The notes: a model not told the origin generated them from the sequence alone. DNA of 13,258 bases from an uncultured Oscillospiraceae bacterium (GCA_934546685.1 CAKTEB010000069.1:1-13258); one strand, 5' to 3'; counted from the first letter of the stretch, positions 5,035 through 13,181 are shown. Translations and numbers: made by a program.

Positions 5035-5103
5035 AAGAAGACCTCCTCTATTCTGGTTTAGCATATTCCCGGGGAGGACAGGTTAGAACGGAGGCGGACA
5101 TTT

Positions 5104-5787
5104 ATGACGCGGCTGGACAAATATCTCGCCGACGCGGGGCTGGGCACCCGGTCGGAGGTCAAAAATATGATCCGGGGCGGCCGGGTGACCATCGACGGCG
5201 TGCCCGCCAGGAAGCCCGAGGAGAAGGTGGGGGAGGGGCAGACCGTCCTTGTGGACGGAAGGCCCGCAAGGCCCCTGGGGCCCCGGGTGCTGATGCTCCA
5301 CAAGCCGGCGGGCTATGTGACCTCCACCAGCGACCCCAGGGACAGGACCGTCATGGAGCTGCTGCCCAAGGAGTATCAGAAGCTCTTTCCCGTGGGGCGG
5401 CTGGACAAGGACACCGAGGGACTGCTGCTGTTCACCGACGACGGCGACCTTTCCCACCGGCTCACCAGCCCCAAGCACCAGGTGGAGAAGGAATACTACG
5501 CGGAGACCGACGGGGAGATCGACGATTCGGACGTCCTGGCCTTCCGGCAGGGCATCACGCTCCGGGATGGAACCGAGTGCCTGCCCGCGGAGCTGCGGCC
5601 CTGCGATGGGGGCTGTCTCGTGACGGTGCGCCAGGGGAAGTACCATCAGGTGCGGCGGATGCTGGCCTCCCGGGGGAAGCCCGTGACCTATCTCCGGCGG
5701 ATCCGGGAGGGGAACCTGACGCTGGAGGGCCTCGAAAAAGGGCAGTGGCGGCTCCTTTGTCCCGCTGAAATAGACAATATCTTGTGA
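5104..5787 (+). CDS. rsuA: 16S rRNA pseudouridine synthase, RsuA family
   Basis: The 227-residue protein has an N-terminal S4 RNA-binding domain (RLDKYLADAGLGTRSEVKNM, residues 3-22) followed by the RsuA/RluB/E/F catalytic fold. The key motif GRLDKDTEGLLLFTDDG places the catalytic aspartate at Asp101, and the family block KYHQVRRMLAS lies at 179-189. It converts a uridine in rRNA to pseudouridine. Length and S4 domain fit RsuA (16S position 516 in E. coli), but RluB-type paralogues of 23S rRNA look similar, so target choice is tentative. The start follows GGAGG at 5090-5094. No clear terminator separates it from the ABC ATPase gene. Confidence 0.85.
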   Translation: MTRLDKYLADAGLGTRSEVKNMIRGGRVTIDGVPARKPEEKVGEGQTVLVDGRPARPLGPRVLMLHKPAGYVTSTSDPRDRTVMELLPKEYQKLFPVGRLDKDTEGLLLFTDDGDLSHRLTSPKHQVEKEYYAETDGEIDDSDVLAFRQGITLRDGTECLPAELRPCDGGCLVTVRQGKYHQVRRMLASRGKPVTYLRRIREGNLTLEGLEKGQWRLLCPAEIDNIL

Positions 5788-5843
5788 TTTTCCACAGAAA
5801 TGACCCTAGATTTTCGACGAATAGGCAGATTCCACAAAGCAAA

Positions 5844-5872
5844 TTGAAAACCTTTGGTAAATCGGATACTAT
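5844..5872 (+). promoter_or_regulatory. Promoter of the ABC ATPase gene
   Basis: -35 TTGAAA (5844-5849), 17-bp spacer, -10 TACTAT (5867-5872). A second possible -10, TAAAAT (5893-5898), with a weak TATACA -35, lies slightly downstream, so there may be two starts. I found no convincing catabolite (cre) operator. Confidence 0.6.
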
Positions 5873-5935
5873 ACATCCGGGGCCCGGTGTGCTAAAATAA
5901 CCACATCTTAAACAAAGCAAAGATGGGGGTATATT

Positions 5936-7063
5936 ATGTCCAGCGTAACTATGAAGCATATTTATAAGAAATATGCAGGCGGCGTCATTGCTGTCACCGA
6001 TTTCAACCTTGATATCGAGGATAAGGAATTCATCATTCTCGTCGGCCCTTCCGGCTGCGGTAAGTCCACCACCCTGCGTATGATCGCCGGTCTGGAGGAG
6101 ATCTCCGAGGGCGAGCTGTACATCGACGGCAAGCTCTGCAACGATGTTCCTCCCAAGGAGAGAGACATCGCAATGGTGTTCCAGAACTATGCTCTGTATC
6201 CGCACATGACCGTTTATGAAAACATGTCCTTCGGCCTGAAGCTCCGCAAGACGCCCAAGGATGAGATCAAGCGCCGGGTGGAAGAGGCTGCTCAGATCCT
6301 GGAGATCGAGCACCTGCTCGACCGTAAGCCCGCCGCTCTGTCCGGCGGCCAGCGTCAGCGTGTTGCCCTGGGCCGTGCTATCGTGCGTAACCCCAAGGTC
6401 TTCCTGCTGGACGAGCCCCTGTCCAACCTGGACGCAAAGCTCCGTGCGCAGATGCGCTCCGAGCTCACCAAGCTCCATAAGAAGCTGGATACCACCTTTA
6501 TCTACGTTACCCATGACCAGACCGAGGCCATGACCATGGGCTCCCGGATCGTCGTTATGAAGGACGGCATCATGCAGCAGGTTTCTACTCCTCAGGATCT
6601 GTATCAGAACCCTGTCAACCTGTTCGTCGCTACCTTCATCGGCTCTCCCTCCATGAACAAGCTGGAGGGCTCCAAGCTGTCCTCCAAGGACGGCCACACC
6701 TGGATCACCTTCGGCGATGAGAACGAGAACGCCACCGTTCAGCTGCCCGATTCCCTGGGTCTCAAGCCCGAGGTTCAGGCCTACGTCGGCAAGGAAGTGG
6801 TTATGGGCATCCGTCCTGAGCACATCCATGACGAGGAGCTGTATCTCACCAACTATCCTCAGTACAAGTTCACCGCTACCGTTGATACCGTTGAGCCTCT
6901 GGGCTCCGAGACCAACCTGTTCCTGGTCATCGGCGGCAAGCAGTTCACCGCTCGCGTGGATCCTACCTCCACCGCAAAGATGGGCGACAGAATCGAAGTT
7001 ACCTTCGAGGCAGACCGGGTCCATCTGTTCGATCCCGACACCGAGAAGTGCATCGACCTCTAA
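5936..7063 (+). CDS. msmK: Sugar ABC transporter ATPase, MsmK/UgpC type
   Basis: The 375-residue ATPase carries Walker A GPSGCGKST (37-45), Q-loop VFQNYALYPH (Gln83), signature LSGGQRQR (135-142), Walker B VFLLDEP and H-loop THDQTEA (His193). About 130 C-terminal residues form the OB-type regulatory domain of the MalK/UgpC class (IRPEHI motif). It energises carbohydrate importers from the cytosolic side. No permease or binding-protein gene is next to it, as for the shared ATPase MsmK that serves several sugar transporters in Firmicutes; that role is inferred. Codons such as CGT, GCT and GTT are commoner here than in neighbouring genes, suggesting high expression. The start follows GATGGGGG, not a canonical site. 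It has its own promoter and a strong terminator. Confidence 0.9.
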   Translation: MSSVTMKHIYKKYAGGVIAVTDFNLDIEDKEFIILVGPSGCGKSTTLRMIAGLEEISEGELYIDGKLCNDVPPKERDIAMVFQNYALYPHMTVYENMSFGLKLRKTPKDEIKRRVEEAAQILEIEHLLDRKPAALSGGQRQRVALGRAIVRNPKVFLLDEPLSNLDAKLRAQMRSELTKLHKKLDTTFIYVTHDQTEAMTMGSRIVVMKDGIMQQVSTPQDLYQNPVNLFVATFIGSPSMNKLEGSKLSSKDGHTWITFGDENENATVQLPDSLGLKPEVQAYVGKEVVMGIRPEHIHDEELYLTNYPQYKFTATVDTVEPLGSETNLFLVIGGKQFTARVDPTSTAKMGDRIEVTFEADRVHLFDPDTEKCIDL

Positions 7064-7077
7064 TTTACAGACATATG

Positions 7078-7109
7078 GGAGCCAGCCTTGTGGCTGGCTC
7101 CTGTTTTTT
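7078..7109 (+). terminator. Strong intrinsic terminator after msmK
   Basis: GGAGCCAGCC (7078-7087) pairs perfectly with GGCTGGCTCC (7092-7101) around TTGT, followed by TG and six T. Confidence 0.95.
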
Positions 7110-7219
7110 CTCCCCAGGATAATTGGGAGAACCTGGGCGACCTTTGGGGATTTTCACGAAAAATACGCAATCCTTCACAAGAATATCGGGAAAAACATGT
7201 GCAAATCGTCAGACAGGTC

Positions 7220-7248
7220 TTGAAAAATTCCTGAAAAACGTTTATAGT
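7220..7248 (+). promoter_or_regulatory. Promoter of the CdaR-type regulator gene
   Basis: -35 TTGAAA (7220-7225), 17-bp spacer, -10 TATAGT (7243-7248). The leader to 7382 is about 125 nt and holds an imperfect GC-rich stem at 7335-7361. The rest of the 7110-7381 gap shows nothing I can identify. Confidence 0.65.
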
Positions 7249-7381
7249 AATACAGTTAGAGGCAATCTCTCTCAAGTATTGTGTGGATGAAAATTCCAGG
7301 ACTGACATGCTTCCCGCAGTCATAAAATCAATGCGGAGCCGCCCAAGACCCGGGCGCTTCCACAGAAGGAGGAAAACTGCT

Positions 7382-8479
7382 ATGTCCAGCAGAATGTTTC
7401 AGAGTGTTATCATGCAGATGAAGGACGCCAGCGACCGCGCCGTGGGCGTGATCGACGGCGATGGCAATGTGATCGCCGCCACGGATCCCTCTGGTCTGGG
7501 TGATAAATGGGAGGACGCCGTCCACCGCCTGAACGCAGCCAGCGAGCTGGTGACGGTCACCGACGGAAAAACCTTTAAGGCCCTGCAGAGCTGGAGCGCA
7601 CGGTTTGACTATGCTGTCTATGTGAACGGAGAGGACGAGCTGGCCAAGAGCCTGTGTATCATGGCCTGCGTGGCCCTCAACGGCGCAAAGACCAGCTATG
7701 AGGAAAAGCATGACCGGGGTACCTTTGTCAAGAACATCATCACCGACAACATTCTTCCCGGAGACATCTATATCCATGCCAAGGAGCTGCATTTCGTCAC
7801 CGACGTGCCCAGAGCCGTATTCCTGATCCGGCAGGTGGGCAAGGTGGACGTGGCCGCCATGGACATTCTCCAGAACATGTTTGTGGAGAAGCAGCAGGAC
7901 TATGTGCTGTCCATCAACGAGACGGATATCGTCCTGGTGAAGCAGGTGCAGCCCAACTGCGACGGCAAGGAGCTCACCAAGCTGGCCCAGAGCATCGAGG
8001 AGACCCTGAACTCCGAGCTCTTTGTGAAGACCGTCATCGGCATCGGCACCGTGGCCAGCCACATTCGGGAGCTGGCGGATTCCTATAAGGAGGCCCAGAC
8101 CGCCATCGAGGTGGGCAAGGTCTTCGACACCGAGAAGAGCATCATCAACTATGAGAGCCTGGGCCTGGGCCGCCTGATCTATCAGCTGCCCACCACCCTC
8201 TGCGAGATCTTCCTGTCCGAGGTCTTTAAGAAGAACTCCATCGATGCCCTGGATCAGGAGACCCTGTTCACCATCAACAAGTTCTTCGAGAACAATCTGA
8301 ACGTCTCCGAGACCTCCAGAAAGCTCTTTGTCCACCGGAATACCCTGGTGTACCGGCTGGAGAAGATCAAGAAGATCACCGGACTGGATCTCCGGGAGTT
8401 TGACCACGCCATCATCTTCAAGGTGGCCCTGATGGTCAAGAAGTACCTGGATTCCCGGGACATTTACTCCGTAAGATAA
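7382..8479 (+). CDS. CdaR/PucR-family transcriptional regulator
   Basis: This 365-residue protein has the order seen in CdaR (sugar diacid regulator) relatives. An N-terminal sensory part contains DRAVGVIDGDGNVIAATDPS near 17-36. A central GGDEF-like domain follows (about 140-270, containing VIGIGTVASHIRELADSYKE and EAQTAIEVG). A C-terminal PucR helix-turn-helix completes it (NNLNVSETSRKLFVHRNTLV then YRLEKIKKITGLDL). It binds DNA in the cytosol. The ligand is unknown; carbohydrate or sugar-acid control is possible given the sugar ATPase upstream, but that is inference. ATG 7382 was chosen for the AGAAGGAGG site; the frame upstream lacks one. It leads an apparent run of genes, with 17 bases to the next start. 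Confidence 0.85.
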   Translation: MSSRMFQSVIMQMKDASDRAVGVIDGDGNVIAATDPSGLGDKWEDAVHRLNAASELVTVTDGKTFKALQSWSARFDYAVYVNGEDELAKSLCIMACVALNGAKTSYEEKHDRGTFVKNIITDNILPGDIYIHAKELHFVTDVPRAVFLIRQVGKVDVAAMDILQNMFVEKQQDYVLSINETDIVLVKQVQPNCDGKELTKLAQSIEETLNSELFVKTVIGIGTVASHIRELADSYKEAQTAIEVGKVFDTEKSIINYESLGLGRLIYQLPTTLCEIFLSEVFKKNSIDALDQETLFTINKFFENNLNVSETSRKLFVHRNTLVYRLEKIKKITGLDLREFDHAIIFKVALMVKKYLDSRDIYSVR

Positions 8480-8496
8480 GGGAAGAAAGGGCATTT

Positions 8497-8607
8497 ATGT
8501 CGAACAAACAACGCAAAAAAATGATATCCATTGTGGCCGCGCTCCTGGCCCTGCTGATCATCGTGCCCATTGTGGCGGAGATCATCGGCGGCCTGGCCTC
8601 CATCTGA
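8497..8607 (+). CDS. 36-residue single-pass membrane peptide
   Basis: A small frame reads MSNKQRKKMISIVAALLALL followed by IIVPIVAEIIGGLASI. It has a basic N-terminus (four K/R in the first eight residues) and one hydrophobic helix of about 20 residues, predicting an N-in membrane peptide. GAAAGGG lies seven bases before the ATG. It sits 17 bases after the regulator and 13 bases before ctpA, so it is in the same transcript. Composition is GC-rich like its neighbours. I do not recognise the family. A regulator or anchor partner of the adjacent membrane-bound protease is a reasonable guess but unsupported by sequence. Confidence 0.7.
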   Translation: MSNKQRKKMISIVAALLALLIIVPIVAEIIGGLASI

Positions 8608-8620
8608 GGAAGGGCGGCAC

Positions 8621-9835
8621 ATGGAAGGAAAGCTCAGACGCTATGCCGCGGTGCTCTGTGCCTTGGTCATGGGGCTGGCCGCGGGACTGACCATCAACGT
8701 CTCGAATGTCCGGCGGCAGGAGACGGCCATCCAGGCCCAGGCGGAGAAAAATCAGGCGGGCCTGGAGAAATACCAGGAGATCATGGACCTGGTGGACCAG
8801 TATTTTATCGCCGGGGACGACGTGGACATGACGGAGGTCAACGACGCCATGGCCTCTGGGATCATCTCCGGGCTGGGAGATCGGTGGAGCTACTACGTCT
8901 CCGCCAGCGACTACCAGTCCTATGTGTCCAACATCAACAACGCCTATGTGGGCGTGGGCATCACCATCACCGCGCAAAATGACGACGACGGCAATCTCGT
9001 CGGCTATGAGGTCACGGAGCTGGGAGACGGCGGCTCGGCCCAGGAGGCCGGGGTGCTGCCCGGGGACGTGCTCATAAAGGTCAGCGGGAATGCCGTGACG
9101 GACTACACCCTGGCGGAGGTCAAGACCATGGTTCAGGGGGAGGAGGGCACCACTGTGGAGCTCACCTTCCTGCGGGACGGGGAGGAGAAGACCTTCACCG
9201 TGGAGCGCAGGGCCCTGAAGGTGGTGCCCGCCAAGGGCCAGCTGCTGGAGGATTCCGTGGGGTATATCAAGATCACCAACTTTGACGGCGGCTGCGCCGA
9301 CGCGGTGATCGACCTCATCAAGGAGCTCCAGGATCAGGGGGCCACCAGCCTGCTCTTTGACGTACGGAACAATCCCGGCGGCCTGAAAACGGAGCTCACG
9401 AAGCTCCTGGATTACCTGCTGCCCGAGGGGACTATTTTCCACACCGTCAACTACGCCGGGGAGGAGGAGATCGTCACCTCTGACGCAAGCTGCGTAGATC
9501 TGCCCATGGCGGTGCTCTGCAACGGCGACAGCTACTCCGCCGCGGAGTATTTCGCCTGCTGCATCCAGCAGTACGGCGCGGGCAAGGTGGTGGGCGAGAA
9601 GACCTGCGGCAAGGGCTACTATCAGGTGGGCCTCCAGCTTTCGGACGGCAGCTGCCTGAACCTGTCCATCGGCAAATACTTTACCCCCAACGGGGAGAGC
9701 CTCATCGACGTGGGCGTGACCCCGGATACCCCGCTGGAATTGGAGGATGACCTGAGGCAGCAGCTGGCCCTGGGCAAGCTGGAGCCCGGGGACGATCCTC
9801 AGATCCAGGCGGCCTTAGGGACGCTTCTTCCCTAA
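8621..9835 (+). CDS. ctpA: S41 carboxyl-terminal processing protease (CtpA/CtpB type)
   Basis: The 404-residue serine protease has an N-terminal membrane anchor (about 7-27) and a short helical region. A PDZ domain (about 108-196, GVGITITAQN and AGVLPGDVLIKVSG) precedes the S41 core (about 205-375). The catalytic residues are visible: NGDSYSAAE gives Ser306, GEKTCGKGYYQ gives Lys331 and Gln335. The 25-residue Ser-Lys gap and Lys+4 Gln match B. subtilis CtpB (Ser309, Lys334, Gln338). DVRNNPGG is the usual strand before the active site. It acts outside the membrane and cleaves C-terminal regions of exported proteins; the substrate is unknown. GAGGAAGG precedes the start. It follows the small membrane peptide closely and precedes greA. 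Confidence 0.92.
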   Translation: MEGKLRRYAAVLCALVMGLAAGLTINVSNVRRQETAIQAQAEKNQAGLEKYQEIMDLVDQYFIAGDDVDMTEVNDAMASGIISGLGDRWSYYVSASDYQSYVSNINNAYVGVGITITAQNDDDGNLVGYEVTELGDGGSAQEAGVLPGDVLIKVSGNAVTDYTLAEVKTMVQGEEGTTVELTFLRDGEEKTFTVERRALKVVPAKGQLLEDSVGYIKITNFDGGCADAVIDLIKELQDQGATSLLFDVRNNPGGLKTELTKLLDYLLPEGTIFHTVNYAGEEEIVTSDASCVDLPMAVLCNGDSYSAAEYFACCIQQYGAGKVVGEKTCGKGYYQVGLQLSDGSCLNLSIGKYFTPNGESLIDVGVTPDTPLELEDDLRQQLALGKLEPGDDPQIQAALGTLLP

Positions 9836-9874
9836 GCGATACGATATTTAGAAAGATCACCGCCGGAAACGGCG
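9814..9874 (+). other. Two small hairpins between ctpA and greA
   Basis: CTTAGGGA (9814-9821) pairs with TCCCTAAG (9829-9836) across the ctpA stop codon, and CGCCG-GAAA-CGGCG (9861-9874) carries a GNRA loop. Neither has a direct U-tract, so they look like RNA stability or processing structures more than terminators. Confidence 0.35.
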
Positions 9875-9895
9875 AAGGAAAGGTGTTTTTTGACA

Positions 9896-10369
9896 ATGGC
9901 AAAAGAATATAAGCTGACACCTGAGCGTTATCAGGAACTGCAGAACGAGCTCACTTATCTGAAGACCGACCGGGATAAGGAAGTTACCGAAATGATCAAG
10001 GTCGCCCGGGGCTACGGCGACCTGTCCGAGAACAGCGAGTACGACGACGCGAAAAACGAGCAGGCAAAGCTCTATGCCCGCATTGCCGAGGTGGAGGAGA
10101 TCCTGGCCAACGCCGTGGTCATCAACGCCGGTGAGGCGGACGCAGAGCACATCGGCCTGGGCTGCAAGTTTACGGTTCTCGACATCGAGGCAGGCGAGGA
10201 GCTGACCTTTGAGCTGGTGGGCTCCCAGGAGGCCGACCCCCTGAACGGCCGGGTATCCGATGACGCGCCCTTCGGCATCGCGCTGCTGGGTGCGTCTGTG
10301 GGCGACGTGGTGGACGTGGAGGCTCCCGTGGGCTCCATCCAGTACAAGGTCCTGAAAATCACGCGCTGA
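9896..10369 (+). CDS. greA: Transcription elongation factor GreA
   Basis: The 157-residue protein has the GreA coiled coil (about 1-75) with the acidic tip GYGDLSENSEYDDAKNEQ, whose Asp and Glu sit in the RNA polymerase secondary channel, and the globular C-terminal domain (VSDDAPFGIALLGASVGDVV). It stimulates cleavage of backtracked RNA in stalled polymerase. ATG 9896 gives the usual MAKEYKLTPE start; a TTG two codons earlier is nearer the AAGGAAAGG site and cannot be excluded. lysS follows after 14 bases, a conserved Firmicute pairing. Confidence 0.96.
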   Translation: MAKEYKLTPERYQELQNELTYLKTDRDKEVTEMIKVARGYGDLSENSEYDDAKNEQAKLYARIAEVEEILANAVVINAGEADAEHIGLGCKFTVLDIEAGEELTFELVGSQEADPLNGRVSDDAPFGIALLGASVGDVVDVEAPVGSIQYKVLKITR

Positions 10370-10383
10370 ACGGAGGCGGAAGT

Positions 10384-12300
10384 ATGCCGGAAAATCAGAA
10401 CAACACGGAAAATCTGGGAGAGCTGCTGCAAATTCGCCGGGACAAGCTCACTGCATTGCAGGAGGCCGGCCAGGATCCCTTCCAGATCACAAAATTTGAC
10501 AAGCAGAACAACACCGCCGAGATCCGGGACAACTTTGAGGCCCTGGAGGAGAAGCCGGTGAAGATCGCCGGACGGCTCATGTCCAAGCGGGTCATGGGCA
10601 AGGTGACCTTCTGCGATCTCCAGGATCGGGAGGGCCGGGTCCAGCTGTATGTCCGCCGGGACGACGTGGGCGAGGAAGCCTACAAGACCTTTAAGAAGTA
10701 CGACATCGGCGACATCGTGGGGGTAGACGGCGTGGTATTCCGCACCCAGCGGGGAGAGATCTCCGTCCGGGCCAATGTGGTGACCCTGCTGTCCAAGTCC
10801 CTGCTGCCCCTGCCTGAGAAGTTCCACGGCCTCACCAATCAGGAGCTCCGGTACCGCCAGCGGTATGTGGATCTCATTATGAACCCCGAGGTGCGGAAGA
10901 CCTTTGAGCTGCGCTCTAAGTTCATCCAGTACCTGCGCCGGTTCCTGGACAATCGGGGCTACATCGAGGTGGAGACCCCGGTGCTGAACACCATCTCCGG
11001 CGGCGCCAGCGCCCGGCCCTTTATCACCCACCACAACACCCTGGACATCGACATGTACATGCGCATCGCCACGGAGCTGAACCTGAAGCGGCTCATCGTG
11101 GGCGGCATGGAGAAGGTCTACGAGGTGGGCCGGATCTTCCGGAACGAGGGCATGGATCCCAAGCACAACCCGGAGTTCACCACCGTGGAGCTCTATGAGG
11201 CCTACGCGGACTTCAACGACATGATGGATCTGTTTGAGGATCTGCTGTCCGGGGCCGCGGAGGAGCTGCTGGGCACCACGGAGCTCACCTGGATGGGCGA
11301 GAACATCAGCCTCAAGAAGGGCTGGCCCCGGATGACCATGGCCGAGGCCGTGAAAAAGTATGTGGGCGTGGACTTTATGGCCATCGAGGGCGACGACGAG
11401 GCCGCCGTGGCCGCCGCCAAGGAGCATGGAGTGGAGATCCCCGAGGGCAAGGAGAAGACCTGGGGCAACGCCCTGTACGAGTGCTTCGACCAGAAGGTGG
11501 AGGAGCAGCTGATCCAGCCCACCTTCATCACCATGCATCCCGTGGACGTGTCCCCTCTGGCCAAGCGGAGCCCCAAGGATCCCCGGCTCACCGAGCGGTT
11601 CGAGCTGTTTATCTGCCACAGCGAGATGGGCAACGCCTTCTCCGAGCTCAACGACCCCATCGACCAGCGCCAGCGCTTCCAGAAGCAGGTGGAGATGCGG
11701 GAGGGCGGCGACGAGGAGGCCGGCATGATGGACGAGGACTTCATCACCGCCCTGTCCTACGGCATGCCTCCCACAGGCGGCCTGGGCATCGGCATCGACC
11801 GGTGCGTGATGCTGCTCACCGGAGCCAGCACCATTCGGGACGTGATCCTGTTCCCGACCATGAAGCCCACGGATCTCGATAAGAAGTCCCAGCCCGCCAA
11901 GGCTGAGGCAAAGCCCGAGAAGATCGACTTCTCCAAGGTGGAGATCGAGCCCCTGTTCTCTGACATGGTGGATTTCGACACCTTCTCCAAGTCCGATTTC
12001 CGGGCTGTGAAGGTCAAGGAATGCGAAGCCGTGAAGAAGAGCAAAAAGCTCTTAAAGTTCGTTTTGGACGACGGAACCGGCGAGAATCGGGTCATTTTAA
12101 GTGGTATTCACGACTATTATGAGCCCGAGGAGCTGGTGGGTAAGACCTGCATCGCCATCACCAATCTGCCTCCCAGAAAGATGATGGGCATTGATTCCTG
12201 CGGCATGCTGATCTCCGCAGTGCATTCCGAGGAGGGGGAGGAGCGGCTCCATCTTCTGATGGTGGACGACCACATCCCCGCGGGCGCGAAGCTGTACTAA
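10384..12300 (+). CDS. lysS: Lysyl-tRNA synthetase (class II) with C-terminal tRNA-binding domain
   Basis: The 638-residue enzyme attaches lysine to tRNA-Lys. An N-terminal anticodon-binding OB domain (about 55-150) precedes the class II core. Motif 2 is FRNEGMDPKHNPEFTTVE with Arg253; motif 3 is GLGIGIDR (466-473); NAFSELNDPIDQ is the LysRS signature. Ordinary bacterial LysRS ends near residue 500. Here a Lys/Ala/Pro linker (about 498-513) leads to an extra domain (514-638) with FRAVKVKECEAVKKSKKLLK, GIHDYYEPEELVGK and NLPPRKMMGIDSCGMLISA. These are hallmarks of the Trbp111/EMAP-II-type OB domain normally found at the C-terminus of MetRS. It probably strengthens tRNA binding or dimerisation. 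Base use does not change at the junction, and there is no frameshift. The start follows GGAGG after greA. Confidence 0.95.
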   Translation: MPENQNNTENLGELLQIRRDKLTALQEAGQDPFQITKFDKQNNTAEIRDNFEALEEKPVKIAGRLMSKRVMGKVTFCDLQDREGRVQLYVRRDDVGEEAYKTFKKYDIGDIVGVDGVVFRTQRGEISVRANVVTLLSKSLLPLPEKFHGLTNQELRYRQRYVDLIMNPEVRKTFELRSKFIQYLRRFLDNRGYIEVETPVLNTISGGASARPFITHHNTLDIDMYMRIATELNLKRLIVGGMEKVYEVGRIFRNEGMDPKHNPEFTTVELYEAYADFNDMMDLFEDLLSGAAEELLGTTELTWMGENISLKKGWPRMTMAEAVKKYVGVDFMAIEGDDEAAVAAAKEHGVEIPEGKEKTWGNALYECFDQKVEEQLIQPTFITMHPVDVSPLAKRSPKDPRLTERFELFICHSEMGNAFSELNDPIDQRQRFQKQVEMREGGDEEAGMMDEDFITALSYGMPPTGGLGIGIDRCVMLLTGASTIRDVILFPTMKPTDLDKKSQPAKAEAKPEKIDFSKVEIEPLFSDMVDFDTFSKSDFRAVKVKECEAVKKSKKLLKFVLDDGTGENRVILSGIHDYYEPEELVGKTCIAITNLPPRKMMGIDSCGMLISAVHSEEGEERLHLLMVDDHIPAGAKLY

Positions 12301-12324
12301 GCGTAAACCGCATATCGCATAGAG

Positions 12325-12352
12325 AAAGGGCGGCCGGATGGCCGCCCTTTTT
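12325..12352 (+). terminator. Intrinsic terminator after lysS
   Basis: AAAGGGCGGCC (12325-12335) pairs perfectly with GGCCGCCCTTT (12340-12350) around GGAT, ending in five T. Confidence 0.93.
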
Positions 12353-12372
12353 GTGTCGAACGCACATTTACT

Positions 12373-12400
12373 TTGTGAGAATATAGGGGTATCATATAAT
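12373..12400 (+). promoter_or_regulatory. Promoter of the YczE-like gene
   Basis: -35 TTGTGA (12373-12378), 16-bp spacer, perfect -10 TATAAT (12395-12400). The -10 ends three bases before the first candidate ATG, so if used it implies a downstream start codon. Confidence 0.55.
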
Positions 12401-12403
12401 AGC

Positions 12404-13117
12404 ATGATGAAAAAGGGGGTACCGTTGGTGGTACAGAAGGAAAGAATTTGGCGGATCGGGCTGTATTTACTGGGCATGGTGCTCCTGGCCCTGGGCATCA
12501 CCATGACGGCCCAGGCGGGGCTGGGGGCGTCGGCCATCGTGTCGGTGCCCTTTACGCTGAGCCGCTGGCTGGGGCTGAATTTCGCAAACCTGACGCTGAT
12601 CGTCTACTGCCTGTTCGTGGGGGCGGAGTTCTTCATCAAGGGGAAGGCCCGAAGCTGGCTGGATCTGCTTCAGATCCCCGTGAGCATTATTTTCACCCGG
12701 TTCATGGCGGTGTTTCAGCTGGTGATCCGGTATGAGAGCAGGTATTTGCCCACGGACATCGGGATGCTGCTGGCGGGCATCGTGCTCACCGGGGTGGGGG
12801 CGGCCATGACCGTGGATATGCAGCTGATCCCCAATCCCGGGGATGGCATCGTCAGCAGTATCTCCCTGCGCAGCGGCAAGCCCCTGGGGCTGTGCAAGAA
12901 TTTCTTCGATCTGGGGTGCGTGACCGTGTCCCTGGTGATGGGGGCCCTGGCCGGGAATCCGCTGCTGGGCGTCGGCGGGGGGACGTTTGTGTCCATGATC
13001 GCTGTGGGACGGGTCATGGCGGTGTTTCAGACCGCTGCGAAGGAGAGGGTACAGAGAGCGGCGGGGCTGGAGTGCCCGGTGGAAGCGGCCGCAAAGGGGC
13101 TCGACGAATCCGCCTAA
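12404..13117 (+). CDS. YczE/YitT-like integral membrane protein
   Basis: This is a hydrophobic protein of up to 237 residues with about five membrane segments. The first motif LGITMTAQAGLGASAIVSVP and the later NPGDGIVSSIS and GVGGGTFVSMIAVGRVMAVF resemble the YczE/YitT family. Function and substrate in this family are not established. The start is unclear. ATG at 12404 lies only four bases after a TATAAT, and no good site precedes it; TTG 12425 or GTG 12428, behind AAAAAGGGGG, may be the real start, giving about 229 residues. It is monocistronic between the lysS terminator and the right-hand repeat. The C-terminal tail (about 25 residues) is polar. No terminator is clear after it. Confidence 0.83.
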   Translation: MMKKGVPLVVQKERIWRIGLYLLGMVLLALGITMTAQAGLGASAIVSVPFTLSRWLGLNFANLTLIVYCLFVGAEFFIKGKARSWLDLLQIPVSIIFTRFMAVFQLVIRYESRYLPTDIGMLLAGIVLTGVGAAMTVDMQLIPNPGDGIVSSISLRSGKPLGLCKNFFDLGCVTVSLVMGALAGNPLLGVGGGTFVSMIAVGRVMAVFQTAAKERVQRAAGLECPVEAAAKGLDESA

Positions 13118-13118
13118 C

Positions 13119-13181
13119 TGCCTAGCCCGAATTCTAATCGCAAGGGGCGCTCCGCTTATCCCCCTTGCTCGTGCCTACTGC
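13119..13181 (-). repeat. Right copy of bracketing inverted repeat
   Basis: This is the reverse complement of 40-103, beginning one base after the preceding stop codon (TGCCTAGCCCGAATT). The opposed orientation, about 13 kb apart, makes the pair a potential substrate for inversion by recombination, though 63 bp is short. Confidence 0.85.

Noticed and set aside
5844..5875. Catabolite-repression (cre) site at the ABC ATPase promoter
   Set aside because: TTGGTAAATCGGATACT resembles the motif but has wrong spacing around the central CG.
5555..7024. 489-residue minus-strand frame opposite rsuA and the ABC ATPase
   Set aside because: It spans two well-supported plus-strand genes and their intergenic promoter and has no recognisable domain.
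7328..8494. Minus-strand frame opposite the CdaR-type regulator
   Set aside because: Shadow frame, biased composition, no domain, no ribosome binding site.
10072..11619. 515-residue minus-strand frame opposite greA and lysS
   Set aside because: It crosses the junction of two certain genes and is rich in His, Gly and Leu as expected of a shadow.
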